DNA from: Lysinibacillus sp. FSL W8-0992
GTDB lineage: Bacteria; Bacillota; Bacilli; Bacillales_A; Planococcaceae
Direction: 5' to 3'
Length of the DNA stretch: 64,000 nucleotides
NCBI RefSeq assembly: GCF_038008685.1
Contig: NZ_JBBOZQ010000001.1
Coordinates: 4,340,001 to 4,404,000 of the forward strand
Both the position numbers and the translations under genes were made by a program. The notes below the pieces were generated by a model, which made no database searches, was not told where the DNA came from, and saw only the letters and a list, made by a program, of their open reading frames with translations. Positions within the stretch are counted from its first letter, which is position 1; every line of letters begins with the position of its first letter. Positions 17,700-26,498 of the stretch are shown in pieces.

Positions 17700-18495
17700 A
17701 TACATCATAAGGCACAATATATTTTCCTAATAATTCTTGATGAATGGCAGGGTTAGCAATAATAAATGTATCCTGATGCAGGAAATCAAAGCCTTCCCCA
17801 TGTAAATTTGTTGTGATAGCTCCAACTTCTTGTGCAATGATTATTCCTCCAGCGATGTCCCAAGGAGATAGTCGCATCGACACATAGGCATCTAGTTTCC
17901 CACTGACAACAAAGGCAATTTCCATTGCAGCGGAGCCATAAGAACGCGTACCTCGCACTTTTCGAACTAATTCTATTACTTTTTCATGATGTATATGTCG
18001 ATTTGGTGCTACCCAATGTGCATTAATGCCAATAACAGATTCTTCAATTTTCACAGGCTGTAATTTGCGCAGCGGTGATGCATTATACCAAGCACCTTCT
18101 CCAGCAACTGCATTGAATAAGTCTTCACGCATTACGTCATATATGTAACCAAGTTTCCCTACACCATCAATAAATATGCCAATAGAAATCATAAAGTGAC
18201 GATGTTGCTTTACAAAATTCATTGTTCCATCAATCGGATCAATAATCCATACAACACCATCTAACGATTCGACTTTTTCTCCCATTCCCTCTTCGCCTAA
18301 AATTTTATGGGTAGGGTCAAAAGATTTAATTTTTTCAATAAAAAATAATTCTGTTTCTCGGTCTATATTTGTAACAAGGTCATTCGCATTCGATTTTGTC
18401 TCGATCACTAAATTATATGAAAATGCATTACGAATACGTTTAGCTGCTTCAACAATGATACTTTTCGCGTATTGATCGATTTGCTTTAAATCCAT
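17698..18495 (-). CDS. suhB: Inositol monophosphatase family protein (YktC/SuhB-like)
   Basis: Mg- and Li-sensitive phosphatase family acting on inositol-1-phosphate and related sugar phosphates. The 265-residue product carries all the family motifs: GEEG, WIIDPIDGTMNF and WDIAGG. I chose ATG 18495 (MDLKQIDQYAKS) after GAGGGGTGGG; a longer frame begins upstream without support. Its place next to ykzI is that of yktC in B. subtilis. Physiological substrate uncertain. Confidence 0.9.
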   Translation of the reverse strand: MDLKQIDQYAKSIIVEAAKRIRNAFSYNLVIETKSNANDLVTNIDRETELFFIEKIKSFDPTHKILGEEGMGEKVESLDGVVWIIDPIDGTMNFVKQHRHFMISIGIFIDGVGKLGYIYDVMREDLFNAVAGEGAWYNASPLRKLQPVKIEESVIGINAHWVAPNRHIHHEKVIELVRKVRGTRSYGSAAMEIAFVVSGKLDAYVSMRLSPWDIAGGIIIAQEVGAITTNLHGEGFDFLHQDTFIIANPAIHQELLGKYIVPYDV

Positions 18496-18826
18496 AAAAA
18501 CCCACCCCTCGAATATAGAAAACATTCACGCTCTTGCACAACGTATTTTGCTAGTCCTTACCATTCGAGCGACATAGCTACTGTACGCTACACAATACAT
18601 ACATTAACCCGTTTCTAGTCATCAAAATAGTATACCCATTAACAGAAAGCGTGAGTTATGTATTATATTACACCTTTCAGACCATTTAATGTGCAATGTC
18701 ACGCACTAAAAAATGAAAACAATAAATTCTATTATGATATATTGTCTATTTTAACCTTTATAACAACAAAAATCACCTGCTGTCAGAATATTCAGCAAGT
18801 GATTTTATATGGGGGTTAATTTTTTT
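18496..18826. other. suhB upstream region and ykzI terminator
   Basis: Between suhB and ykzI lies AT-rich sequence with no ORF that I can support. It must contain the suhB promoter, but no clear -35/-10 pair was found. The right end holds the ykzI terminator. Confidence 0.3.
18769..18806 (-). terminator. ykzI terminator
   Basis: AAAATCACCTGCTG and CAGCAAGTGATTTT form a 14-bp stem with one G-U pair, with a T tract on the minus strand. Confidence 0.75.
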
Positions 18827-19024
18827 TTACGCATAGGCGTGCAAACTTTCCAGCTCCATCTGTATTTCGACTAGTCGCTTTTTACTTTTCGCTATTTCAC
18901 CCTCATCTTTCTCATTCATCGCTGAAAATAGTGAGGCTAATTCATAATCAATTTCTAATTGTAGAATGCGTTCATATTGCTTTTCAATGTCAACTTTACG
19001 TATAATTTTTACGACTTGTTTCAT
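18827..19024 (-). CDS. ykzI: YkzI-like small helical protein (DUF5325-unrelated, unknown function)
   Basis: A 65-residue, highly charged protein predicted to be almost wholly helical (KQVVKIIRKVDIEKQYERIL... then KKRLVEIQMELESLHAYA), perhaps a coiled coil. The ATG at 19024 has AAGGGAAGTGA upstream; a GTG three codons earlier is less likely. Size and position between yktB and yktC/suhB match YkzI of B. subtilis, which is the main reason for the name. No function can be inferred. Confidence 0.6.
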   Translation of the reverse strand: MKQVVKIIRKVDIEKQYERILQLEIDYELASLFSAMNEKDEGEIAKSKKRLVEIQMELESLHAYA

Positions 19025-19147
19025 AAAAGTCACTTCCCTTTTTTATTTTTTTACAAAACCTTATACTATTCGATAAAGTTCTTGTTATAAGATTTTTTCC
19101 CATTTTTTTAATAAAATAAACCTTATAATCGAAAGGAGTTACTAAAA

Positions 19148-19774
19148 ATGTCTACCTTAAAATGGACTAATAAAGACTTTAATGTTTTTCAAATAAACGG
19201 TTTAGAACAACGGATGGATGCTTTAGAATCCTGTGTACGACCAAAATTCAATAAACTAGGAGAAAACTTCTCCGCCTTCTTTTCCAGCCACCTAGGGGAA
19301 GAATTTTATCCCCATGTAGCAAAACACGCCCGCAGAACGGTTAATCCACCAAATGACAGTTGGGTTGCATTCGCTCCTTATAAAAGAGGTTATAAAGCGT
19401 TGCCTCACTTTCAGATTGGTCTTTGGAGCACACATTTATTCATCGTCTTGGCTATTATTTATGAAGCACCGCAAAAAAATTTAATGGCAGAGCGTTTGCT
19501 AGCCAACAAAACCTTGTTACAACAGCTTCCGGATGAATTTATTGTTTCTGGGGATCATATGTCGCCTGCTGCGATTTCCTTACAAGACGCTAAAGAAGAA
19601 CAATTAGAAGAATTGCTTATACGTCTACGTGATGTTAAAAAAGGGGAATTTTTAGTTGGACGTCATATTCCAAAAGAAGAAGCGATAAAAATGTCTGTTA
19701 AACAGTTCCAACAACTGACAGAAGAAACATTCCAAACATTACTTCCTATTTATAAAATTATTCAAGGAAAATAA
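19148..19774 (+). CDS. yktB: YktB family protein (DUF1054)
   Basis: A 208-residue soluble protein with the DUF1054 pattern: WTNKDFNVFQINGLEQRM at the start, HVAKHARRTVNPPNDSWVAF, and the core PHFQIGLWSTHLFIVLAIIYEAP (read as PHFQIGLWSTHLF and IVLAIIYEAP). Function unknown. The ribosome site GAAAGGAG precedes the ATG by about eight bases. It is divergent from ykzI, as in B. subtilis. Confidence 0.9.
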   Translation: MSTLKWTNKDFNVFQINGLEQRMDALESCVRPKFNKLGENFSAFFSSHLGEEFYPHVAKHARRTVNPPNDSWVAFAPYKRGYKALPHFQIGLWSTHLFIVLAIIYEAPQKNLMAERLLANKTLLQQLPDEFIVSGDHMSPAAISLQDAKEEQLEELLIRLRDVKKGEFLVGRHIPKEEAIKMSVKQFQQLTEETFQTLLPIYKIIQGK

Positions 19775-20304
19775 TTTGTCGAGTCTCATCATAAAAATGT
19801 GGAATAAAAATCTTACTTGAACAAGTATAATCGAAAGATTGTGAAACCCGAATTTTATAAGGTTTTACACATATGGACGAGGTCTTAATGTAGGTCTTTT
19901 GAGGAAATGCTCAGCACAGCTTAAGATGTATTGACGATGCATATTGAGGGTATGATAATTTTTATATCATTTGACATTAGTTCTATCGCATTGAGCGTGT
20001 GGACGAGGTATTGAACGATCGTCCGTGAACATTTTGTTACAGAAATCGATATTGCTGTAGTTTATGCAAATTTTCATTAATTAACACAATATTTCACATA
20101 GTGATTTAATAAAATTTCAAATAAAAATGCTATAAGAAATCCGCTTCGCTTTTCGTAGGCACAGGCTAAGCAGAGTTTTTGCATAGTTAGTTGTATTATC
20201 GTTAATAACGGTTCCTACAGAAAGCTTTGCGGGTTTTTTCTTAACTAAAAAGGCATGCTAGGAAATATCCTAGCACACCATTCTCACTTTTGGCCGCGAC
20301 GATT
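19775..20304. other. 530-bp gene-free region with long imperfect inverted repeat
   Basis: No gene can be supported here. The motif GGACGAGGT occurs twice, near 19875 and 19994. From 20133 to 20243 an imperfect inverted repeat joins AAGAAATCCGCTTCGCTTTT...GTAGG with CCTACAGAAAGCTTTGCGGG followed by TTTTTTC, resembling a very long terminator of yktB or a structured RNA. Short frames on both strands look decayed and match nothing I know. Confidence 0.35.
20247..20275 (-). terminator. yktA terminator
   Basis: TGCTAGGA and TCCTAGCA form a perfect 8-bp stem around AATA (20256-20275), and the minus strand continues through TGCC to TTTTTAG. Confidence 0.6.
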
Positions 20305-20592
20305 TTAACGTCGTTGCTTTGGAACTACTTTAATTAACGTTCCATCAGCTGCCTCTTTTGCTTGTTTCACAACTGGATAGCTTACATAGCCACTTGCTTC
20401 TTCAAATTCTCGGAAAATTGTTTTTTCCTCAGCTTGTGAAGGAACAATTTCTTTAAAGCGACGATATTTTGCCATCATCACTTCACGTTTAATGCCCTTT
20501 TCATAAGCAAGCTCGATGCCTTCAAAAAATTTAACAACATCAACAATCTCTTCAGTCGACCAATCAATTGAAAACGGATAAGAATATTCCAT
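20305..20592 (-). CDS. yktA: UPF0223 family protein YktA
   Basis: A 95-residue soluble protein with the UPF0223 features [20 protein letters not shown] at the start and [16 protein letters not shown] in the middle, plus a basic C-terminus (KVVPKQRR). Length is normal for the family. Function unknown. It lies next to the nitronate monooxygenase-like gene on the same strand (21 bp), possibly co-transcribed, and near yktB as in B. subtilis. Confidence 0.9.
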   Translation of the reverse strand: MEYSYPFSIDWSTEEIVDVVKFFEGIELAYEKGIKREVMMAKYRRFKEIVPSQAEEKTIFREFEEASGYVSYPVVKQAKEAADGTLIKVVPKQRR

Positions 20593-20613
20593 TTGGACTT
20601 TACCACCTTTACA

Positions 20614-21573
20614 TTACTGTCCCCATTTTACCCGGATACTTTCCGCTTCTGCAACCATTCGTGTAATGAGCTCGTCCACTGTTGGAATATCTTGAATCAT
20701 TCCTGTAACTTGTCCTGCCCAACCAATGCCTGCATCCTTTTCTCCATCATAAATAAAACGCTTATTAGCACTCCCACTAATATAATCTTTCAATGCTTCA
20801 TAAGTAGGTGTCTCACGCTCTATTTCTAAAATTTTCTCTGTGAAATTACTGCGTAACGCTCTTGCTGGTGCCCCAATAGAACGCTTAATAACAGTTGTAT
20901 CTGCCTCTGAACTAATGAGTAACGCCTCTTTATATGCTTGTGATGCATCTACACATTCCTTTGTAGCAATAAAGCGTGTCCCCATTTCAATGCCTTCTGC
21001 ACCGAGTGCATGTGCTGCCATCCAGCCACGACCGTCACCAATACCACCAGACGCAATCACAGGAATTTTCACACTATCTACAACTTGTGGTACAAGCACC
21101 ATAGTCCCGACATCGTCACGACCAAGATGTCCACCACCTTCTTGTCCCACTACCATTACTGCATCTGCACCTAGCTCTTCCGCTTTCTGAGCTTGTCTAC
21201 GAGCTGCAACAAGTACAAGTTTTTTTATATTTGTTCCTTCAAGTAAATCAAATATCGGAGCTGGATTTCCACCTGTCATTGTGACAACGGGTACATTTTC
21301 TTCAACAGCTACTCGCACCATATCCTCATAGCCTGTGCCATGCATTCCGATAGCAAAATTCACTCCAAATGGATTATCAGTTAATGTTCTTACTTTATGG
21401 ATTTCTGCACGCAATAAGTCTGGATCTCGTAAGCTCATAGCAGTTATTTGCCCTAGACCGCCAGCATTCGACACCGCGGCTGCTAAATCTGCATAAGCTA
21501 AATAAGCTAATCCCCCTTGAATAATTGGATATTTTATTTTTAAAAGTTCGGTGATACGTGTCTCCCAATTCAT
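20614..21573 (-). CDS. Nitronate monooxygenase-like FMN protein
   Basis: A 319-residue TIM-barrel flavoprotein of the nitronate monooxygenase / enoyl-ACP reductase II (FabK) superfamily. FMN and catalytic features: KYPIIQGG near residue 14, NAGGLGQI, the QEGGGHLGR loop with the usual catalytic His, and IASGGIGDGRG plus LGAEGIEMGTRF for phosphate binding. Members oxidise alkyl nitronates or act on enoyl-ACP; the sequence alone does not decide, although the HLG loop favours nitronate monooxygenase. It is not part of the B. subtilis locus, so it is likely an inserted gene. AGGAGAGATTCG precedes the ATG. Confidence 0.85.
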   Translation of the reverse strand: MNWETRITELLKIKYPIIQGGLAYLAYADLAAAVSNAGGLGQITAMSLRDPDLLRAEIHKVRTLTDNPFGVNFAIGMHGTGYEDMVRVAVEENVPVVTMTGGNPAPIFDLLEGTNIKKLVLVAARRQAQKAEELGADAVMVVGQEGGGHLGRDDVGTMVLVPQVVDSVKIPVIASGGIGDGRGWMAAHALGAEGIEMGTRFIATKECVDASQAYKEALLISSEADTTVIKRSIGAPARALRSNFTEKILEIERETPTYEALKDYISGSANKRFIYDGEKDAGIGWAGQVTGMIQDIPTVDELITRMVAEAESIRVKWGQ

Positions 21574-21666
21574 CGAATCTCTCCTTTCGTACCATACTAA
21601 CTTCTCGTAATCATGAAAAAATCCCTTTATTTTTTTAATTAAAGTCTATTTTTTCATGTCGTTAGG

Positions 21667-21675
21667 TGCTATAAT
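21667..21675 (+). promoter_or_regulatory. Extended -10 promoter of speA
   Basis: TGCTATAAT lies 45 bp before the proposed speA start, in the divergent gap. The -35 region is weak. Confidence 0.5.
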
Positions 21676-21719
21676 TCATTTGTTTTCTTAGATATTATAA
21701 AAGTGAGGTGGTACCTGCG

Positions 21720-23189
21720 TTGTCACAATTAGAGACTCCATTGTTCGACGTATTACTAAAACATCGGAACAGACATCCAATTCAGTTCCATATTCCAGGC
21801 CATAAGAAAGGGCACGGTATGGATCCTGCTTTCCGAGAATTCGTCGGCGACAACGTTTTATCAATCGATTTAATTAACATTGCTCCACTAGACGACTTAC
21901 ATTCACCAAAAGGTGCAATCAAGGATGCACAAGCACTTGCTGCAGAAGCTTTTGGTGCTGATCATACATTCTTTTCCGTACAAGGTACTAGTGGCGCCAT
22001 TATGACGATGATCCTGACCGTCGTCGGTCCAGGTGATAAAATTCTAGTACCACGGAATGTTCATAAATCCATTATGTCAGCGATTGTTTTTGCTGGTGCC
22101 ATTCCTATTTTTATTCATCCTGAAGTAGATAGCGAATATGGCATTTCTCATGGTATTTCAGCGGAAGCGGTTGAAAAGGCATTAAATGCTTATCCAGACG
22201 CTAAGGCTGTTCTAGTCATTAATCCAACATATTACGGCTTCTCAGCGGATTTAAAACGCATTGTCGAAATTGTCCATCGTCGTAATATACCAGTCGTTGT
22301 CGATGAAGCGCATGGGGTACACATTAAATTCCATGACGAGCTACCCTACTCTGCAATGGAGGCTGGCGCAGATATGGCTGCAACAAGCGTACATAAGCTT
22401 GGAGGCTCTATGACGCAAACTTCAATTTTAAATGTACGTGAGGGACTAGTTTCCGCAAAACGTGTACAAGCAGTCTTCTCGATGCTCACAACAACATCAA
22501 CATCCTACCCATTACTTGCATCGCTTGACACAGCACGTCGTCAGCTAGCAATTCATGGCTATGATTTAATTGGTGATGCACTTCGTTTAGCAAAAGATGC
22601 ACGTAAACGCATTAACCAAATTCCACATTTAAAATGTGCTGGTAAGGAAAAACTTCACTCATCAGCAACATTTGATATGGATCCATTGAAGCTATTAATT
22701 AGTGTAAAAGACTTAGGTATTTCAGGCCATCAAGCTGAGGAATGGCTTCGTCACAATGCGAATATCGAAGTGGAATTATCAGACTTATATAACATTTTAT
22801 GTTTAGTGACATTAGCAGATACAAAAAAAGAAATTAATCTTCTTATTAATGCATTAAGTCGTATGTCAAAAGCTTTCGATTCAGAAGCTGCCATTACAGA
22901 AGCAGTAGTCAATGTACCTGAAATCCCAGCACTTGCAATGTCACCTCGTGATGCATTTTATGCAGATACAGAGGTAGTACCTCTTGCAGATGCGGATAAT
23001 TGTATTTGCGCTGAATTCATAATGGTTTATCCACCTGGAATTCCAATTTTTATTCCCGGGGAAATAATTACGCAAGAAAATATTCATTACATTCAAATGA
23101 ATATTGAAGCTGGTTTACCAGTTCAAGGACCAGAAGATACAACATTAAAAACGATTCGTGTTATTAAAGAACGCAGAGCGATTATTTAA
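21720..23189 (+). CDS. speA: Arginine decarboxylase (Orn/Lys/Arg decarboxylase, fold type I)
   Basis: PLP enzyme that decarboxylates arginine to agmatine, the first step of polyamine synthesis in Bacillus. The proposed start is TTG 21720 (MSQLETPLFDVLLKHR), preceded by GAGGTGG and matching the B. subtilis SpeA N-terminus; a GTG at 21708 overlaps the ribosome site. Motifs: PVQFHIPGHKKG-like opening, FFSVQGTSGAIMT, VVVDEAHGVH, and TSVHKLGGS, whose Lys226 binds PLP. The C-terminal domain ends with PPGIPIFIPGE. At 489 residues it is the short Bacillus form. Lysine or ornithine specificity cannot be excluded. Polyamine import genes (potABCD) lie 33 kb away. Confidence 0.9.
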   Translation: MSQLETPLFDVLLKHRNRHPIQFHIPGHKKGHGMDPAFREFVGDNVLSIDLINIAPLDDLHSPKGAIKDAQALAAEAFGADHTFFSVQGTSGAIMTMILTVVGPGDKILVPRNVHKSIMSAIVFAGAIPIFIHPEVDSEYGISHGISAEAVEKALNAYPDAKAVLVINPTYYGFSADLKRIVEIVHRRNIPVVVDEAHGVHIKFHDELPYSAMEAGADMAATSVHKLGGSMTQTSILNVREGLVSAKRVQAVFSMLTTTSTSYPLLASLDTARRQLAIHGYDLIGDALRLAKDARKRINQIPHLKCAGKEKLHSSATFDMDPLKLLISVKDLGISGHQAEEWLRHNANIEVELSDLYNILCLVTLADTKKEINLLINALSRMSKAFDSEAAITEAVVNVPEIPALAMSPRDAFYADTEVVPLADADNCICAEFIMVYPPGIPIFIPGEIITQENIHYIQMNIEAGLPVQGPEDTTLKTIRVIKERRAII

Positions 23190-23239
23190 AATAATTTAAA
23201 ACTTCAAAGCTACCTCTTCTAAATACAGTCTTAAGTGTT

Positions 23240-23353
23240 GTTGATTTCAGTTACGTGCTACAGCTTTCCGCTCAGCACACTGTAAGCTGCAACTCTTGCT
23301 AGCGCGCGGTTTATGCGCACTAAGCAGGAGACGCCGCTCCCACTCCAATCAAC
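23240..23353. repeat. GC-rich hairpin repeat, copy E2
   Basis: A 114-bp copy bounded by GTTGATTT and AATCAAC, with GCTTTCCGCTCAGCACAC, GTAAGCTGCAAC, GCGCGCGG and GCAGGAGACGCCGCTCC. It lies between the convergent speA and XRE genes. Confidence 0.8.
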
Positions 23354-23358
23354 GAGAT

Positions 23359-23392
23359 AAAAGGTATCAAGTTAAATTTCTTGATACCTTTT
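23359..23392. terminator. Hairpin beside repeat E2
   Basis: AAAAGGTATCAAG and CTTGATACCTTTT form a 13-bp stem followed by GTCGACACTCT. A similar hairpin with the same GTCGAC neighbour follows potD near repeat E6. Confidence 0.6.
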
Positions 23393-23510
23393 GTCGACAC
23401 TCTGACCCCTTGTAACTATAGAAGAGGTAGCTTTTTAATGTCTCATAGTATTCAGTTACCAGTTCTTCATAAATCCTAATTATGTTTACTAAACCTGTTC
23501 ACTGTAATGG

Positions 23511-24299
23511 TTAGAAGTTATTTAATTTTTTTCTCAATTTATGCAGCACTGTATTACTTAAGCGTTGAATATGTTCCTTATTTTTCACCAGTATTCGATA
23601 AGAATCGATAATTGATAATATACGAATTAACATGTAAACACCAACTGCAATGAAAGCAATTAACAATGGATAATAAGGCATTAAAACTTCTGGTGCTACA
23701 AATTCTTTTTTTACTAATAAAAAGGAAATACCACCTGCTACAATTAAGCAAACTCCCACTACCATAATCACCGTATTTTTTTTCTTAACCTCTTCGTATC
23801 TTATGCTCAATTCTTTTAAATAATTTTGGTCAAATACTAATGCTTCTCTTTTAAGAATTGAATACCGATCTTCCTCTATAAAGCCCGCTGTAATCATTCC
23901 GATTCCAAGAACAACAATAATCGTAATGAGAATGGTATAAATTAATGGATCTTGTTTAAAAAGGAAATAAGGTATAGTGGATATGATAAGTAGACTAAAA
24001 CCTATAGCGAAATATTTGGAAATTTTACGTTGAGATAATACATAACCTTCCGCCATTTCTTTACTTACATAATAACCATTGCTATCTTCATGGCTATGTT
24101 CAATAGTATCTTTTAGCAAGTAATCTATTGACACTTCGAAAACATTACCAAGCATTAAAAGTTTCTCTGTTTCAGGAAAACCTTGACCATTTTCCCACTT
24201 ACTAATAGCTTGCCTAGTAGTATTTAATTTTTCAGCTAGTGCCTCTTGTGATAAACCTTTCTCTTTTCTTAATTTAAAAAGTTTTTCACTAAATGTCAT
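23511..24299 (-). CDS. XRE-family regulator with C-terminal membrane domain
   Basis: Residues 1-65 form a Cro/cI-type helix-turn-helix (EKLFKLRKEKGLSQEALAEK, TTRQAISKWENGQGFPE). A linker follows, and then four hydrophobic helices at about 95-112, 118-136, 176-196 and 207-228. Membrane-tied XRE regulators of this shape are common in Bacillota and are often linked to envelope or antimicrobial responses, but no target is visible here. It is divergent from the methyltransferase gene; a palindrome (24381-24393) in its promoter region may be its own operator. Confidence 0.8.
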   Translation of the reverse strand: MTFSEKLFKLRKEKGLSQEALAEKLNTTRQAISKWENGQGFPETEKLLMLGNVFEVSIDYLLKDTIEHSHEDSNGYYVSKEMAEGYVLSQRKISKYFAIGFSLLIISTIPYFLFKQDPLIYTILITIIVVLGIGMITAGFIEEDRYSILKREALVFDQNYLKELSIRYEEVKKKNTVIMVVGVCLIVAGGISFLLVKKEFVAPEVLMPYYPLLIAFIAVGVYMLIRILSIIDSYRILVKNKEHIQRLSNTVLHKLRKKLNNF

Positions 24300-24380
24300 A
24301 TCTTGACTCCCCTTTCTGTTATTAATTAAATTTTATTAAAACAATTCTACTAATTCCATTTTTCAGGGAGTGCACTTTGT

Positions 24381-24393
24381 CAACTTCAAGTTG
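24381..24393. promoter_or_regulatory. Palindrome CAACTTCAAGTTG overlapping a TTGACA box
   Basis: A 13-bp perfect palindrome (odd centre) lies in the divergent gap. On the minus strand its end merges with TTGACA, a candidate -35 for the XRE gene, although no clear -10 follows at 17 bp. Confidence 0.35.
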
Positions 24394-24489
24394 CAACTAT
24401 GTTATTTGGCGCAATTTCTATATTACGAAGCGAAAAATTAGATTAAGTATTGGACATTACTTACAATATTTAAAAAGGGAGTGAATTGA

Positions 24490-25086
24490 ATGAATACATG
24501 GGATGAACGTTTTAAAACGGCAGAATATGTTTATGGTGAACAACCAAATGCATTTATAGAAAACTATGTAGATTATTTAAAGGGGTATGTAAATGTAGCA
24601 GCCTATGCTGAAGGCGAAGGTAGAAATGCGGTTTTTTTAGCATCTAAAGGGCATACAGTAACTGCATTCGATTATGCTAAAAGCGGTCTTGAGAAAACGG
24701 CACAGCTAGCAAGAAAGCATTGTGTTACTGTTAATACTCAACTTGTAGATTTACTGCAAGATGAATTACCAATAGAAAAATTTGATGCCGCAGTCATGGT
24801 TTTTGGTCATTTTCCTGTAGAACAGCAGCATGCCGTTTTTAAACGTATAGTTCATTCTGTTAAACCTGGCGGCCGCATTATGATGGAATTATACTCCACA
24901 TATCAACTACCATATGCCACAGGAGGCCCACAGAATTTAAATTTATTATATAATCCTATTTCTGTTCTTACTTGGTGTCAGCCCTATAAAATTATTCATT
25001 TCTTTACAGGCGAACAAACACGAAATGAAGGTAGCTTACACACTGGTCTAGCACATACCATTCAATTAATAATTGAAAAAGATTAG
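24490..25086 (+). CDS. Class I SAM-dependent methyltransferase
   Basis: A 198-residue Rossmann-fold methyltransferase. Motif I is AAYAEGEGRNAVFLA (about residues 37-51), followed by VTAFDYAKSGLEKTAQLA for ribose binding, FDAAVMVFGHFP as the motif II region, and KPGGRIMMELYS. It resembles the TehB / UbiE-like small methyltransferases. The substrate is unknown. AAAGGGAGTGAATTGA precedes the ATG. Confidence 0.85.
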   Translation: MNTWDERFKTAEYVYGEQPNAFIENYVDYLKGYVNVAAYAEGEGRNAVFLASKGHTVTAFDYAKSGLEKTAQLARKHCVTVNTQLVDLLQDELPIEKFDAAVMVFGHFPVEQQHAVFKRIVHSVKPGGRIMMELYSTYQLPYATGGPQNLNLLYNPISVLTWCQPYKIIHFFTGEQTRNEGSLHTGLAHTIQLIIEKD

Positions 25087-25112
25087 ACAAGCTACATTTC
25101 GAAAAGACCCAT

Positions 25113-25153
25113 CCCTTTACAAGCACACGTTATATCTTGTAAAGGGCCTTTTA
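25113..25153. terminator. Bidirectional terminator between methyltransferase and lrgB
   Basis: CCCTTTACAAG and CTTGTAAAGGG form a perfect 11-bp stem; the plus strand continues CCTTTTATT. Confidence 0.8.
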
Positions 25154-25831
25154 TTACATAAATAGATAAACAAAGAGCGGACATAGAAACGCTCCTATAA
25201 TCGCTGTTAACCCCATAGAAAGCGAGCCAACTGATAATTCTTGTTCACCATACTCTCTAAGTTTAACAAGTCCTACACCATGCGAGGCGCTTCCTATCGC
25301 TACACCTCTACTAACAGCAGAATCAATTTTTCCATATTTGATAACTAACGGTCCAATAATAGCTCCAACAAAACCTGCAATCATAACAAAAACTGCTGTT
25401 AAAGGAGGAATTCCGCCAATCGTTTCACTTACTTGCATACCTACAGGTGTTGTTAAAGATTTAGGCAAGGCTGTTAGCATCCAACTATCCTTTACACCGA
25501 TCCATTTTAACAATATAAAAATTGTAAGTAATCCGGTAACCATTGCTAGCATTATTCCCGAAAGAATGGAGTACTTATATTTCATAATAATGGCTCTTTG
25601 ATTATAAAGTGGATATGCAAGTGCAACAACAGCTGGACCGAGCATTTTTTGAAGCCATTCCCCACCTACCATATAGGTTGAATACGGAATATTAAAGACA
25701 ACTAAAATAACAGCACTGACAATAGTTGTTGTCACTAAAGGAATCATTATAGGATGTGGGAACCGTTGATAAAGCTTTGTAAATAAAACGAACAGCCCTA
25801 TCGTACCAAGTACAACTATAAGTTCAATCAA
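25154..25831 (-). CDS. lrgB: LrgB/CidB family membrane protein
   Basis: Polytopic membrane protein of the LrgB family, tied to control of murein hydrolase activity and, in recent views, to pyruvate or acetate handling. About eight hydrophobic segments occur, with typical TPVGMQVSETIGGIPPLTAV and the late GSASHGVGLVKLREYGEQE motif (in pieces: GSASHGVGL, REYGEQE). I prefer a TTG start at 25831, preceded by AAGGGAG and overlapping the lrgA stop by eight bases; an in-frame ATG at 25861 lies within lrgA. Length 225 residues is normal. Confidence 0.85.
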   Translation of the reverse strand: MIELIVVLGTIGLFVLFTKLYQRFPHPIMIPLVTTTIVSAVILVVFNIPYSTYMVGGEWLQKMLGPAVVALAYPLYNQRAIIMKYKYSILSGIMLAMVTGLLTIFILLKWIGVKDSWMLTALPKSLTTPVGMQVSETIGGIPPLTAVFVMIAGFVGAIIGPLVIKYGKIDSAVSRGVAIGSASHGVGLVKLREYGEQELSVGSLSMGLTAIIGAFLCPLFVYLFM

Positions 25832-26267
25832 CAGATAATTCTCCCTTCCCGTCTTCAACATTTACTTCTTTTTCTTTCTTCGCTAATTCTCTTTTTTCAA
25901 TCAGTTGGGTCAGCACTCCTGTTAAATAAATGGAAATTAGTGTACTGGCAATTACAGCTAAAATAATGAACAGACCTGTTGTGGACATTAATTCTGGATA
26001 ATCAATAATACCAACCGTTGCTGGAATAAAAAACAATGTTAAAACGCCAATTAAAAAACCAGCACCATCTTGAATGTATTCTACTTTAATTATTTTAAAA
26101 TTGAGTAAAAGTGCTAATAACAGTAATCCAATTACACTTCCAGGAAGCGGAATATGCAAGTACGAAACAATGCCCACACCAATATAATAAAAAATATTGA
26201 GAATCCCAATTTGAACAATAATACGGACAGCACGCATTAATATCATAGTAAATTTTTCGTTCAACAT
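25824..26267 (-). CDS. lrgA: LrgA/CidA family holin-like protein
   Basis: A membrane protein of about 147 residues with four hydrophobic helices (IGILNIFYYIGVGIVSYL; LPGSVIGLLLLALLLNF; GAGFLIGVLTLFFIPATVGI; LFIILAVIASTLISIYLTGV) and a charged tail. The IPLPGSVIGLLLL and FFIPATVGI motifs mark the LrgA/CidA family. It pairs with the overlapping lrgB. No LytSR-type two-component genes are nearby. The start is ATG 26267 (GAGG four bases upstream) or TTG 26264. Confidence 0.85.
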   Translation of the reverse strand: MLNEKFTMILMRAVRIIVQIGILNIFYYIGVGIVSYLHIPLPGSVIGLLLLALLLNFKIIKVEYIQDGAGFLIGVLTLFFIPATVGIIDYPELMSTTGLFIILAVIASTLISIYLTGVLTQLIEKRELAKKEKEVNVEDGKGELSVD

Positions 26268-26349
26268 TTCGCCTCTTTTCACCCCCTATTACGCTTATTC
26301 TACAACTGCAGGAATTTTCTGTCTATTATAATTTTAGAAAAACAATAGA

Positions 26350-26388
26350 AAAAGGAGTCAACCTAAAACTTAATAGGTTGCTCCTTTT
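26350..26388 (-). terminator. SDR gene terminator
   Basis: AAAGGAGTCAACCTA and TAGGTTGCTCCTTTT form a stem with one bulge; the minus strand continues TTTTTCTATTG. Confidence 0.7.
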
Positions 26389-26498
26389 CATTCAATATCG
26401 TCTTAATAGCACAGTTTTTTCTGCATTTTTATGTTACTTAATGGGATGAAAAACGTAAATATGTTAGAGCATTTTGCTTATCGGTATTTGTCGTTAAA

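Larger units (their letters stand above)
23205..23435 (+). terminator. speA terminator with its arms separated by inserted sequence
   Basis: CAAAGCTACCTCTTCTA at 23205-23221 has its complement TAGAAGAGGTAGCTTTT at 23419-23435, followed by TAATG. The arms are 197 bp apart, and a hairpin repeat (E2) and another hairpin lie between them. This looks like an ordinary terminator whose loop received an insertion. Confidence 0.65.
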
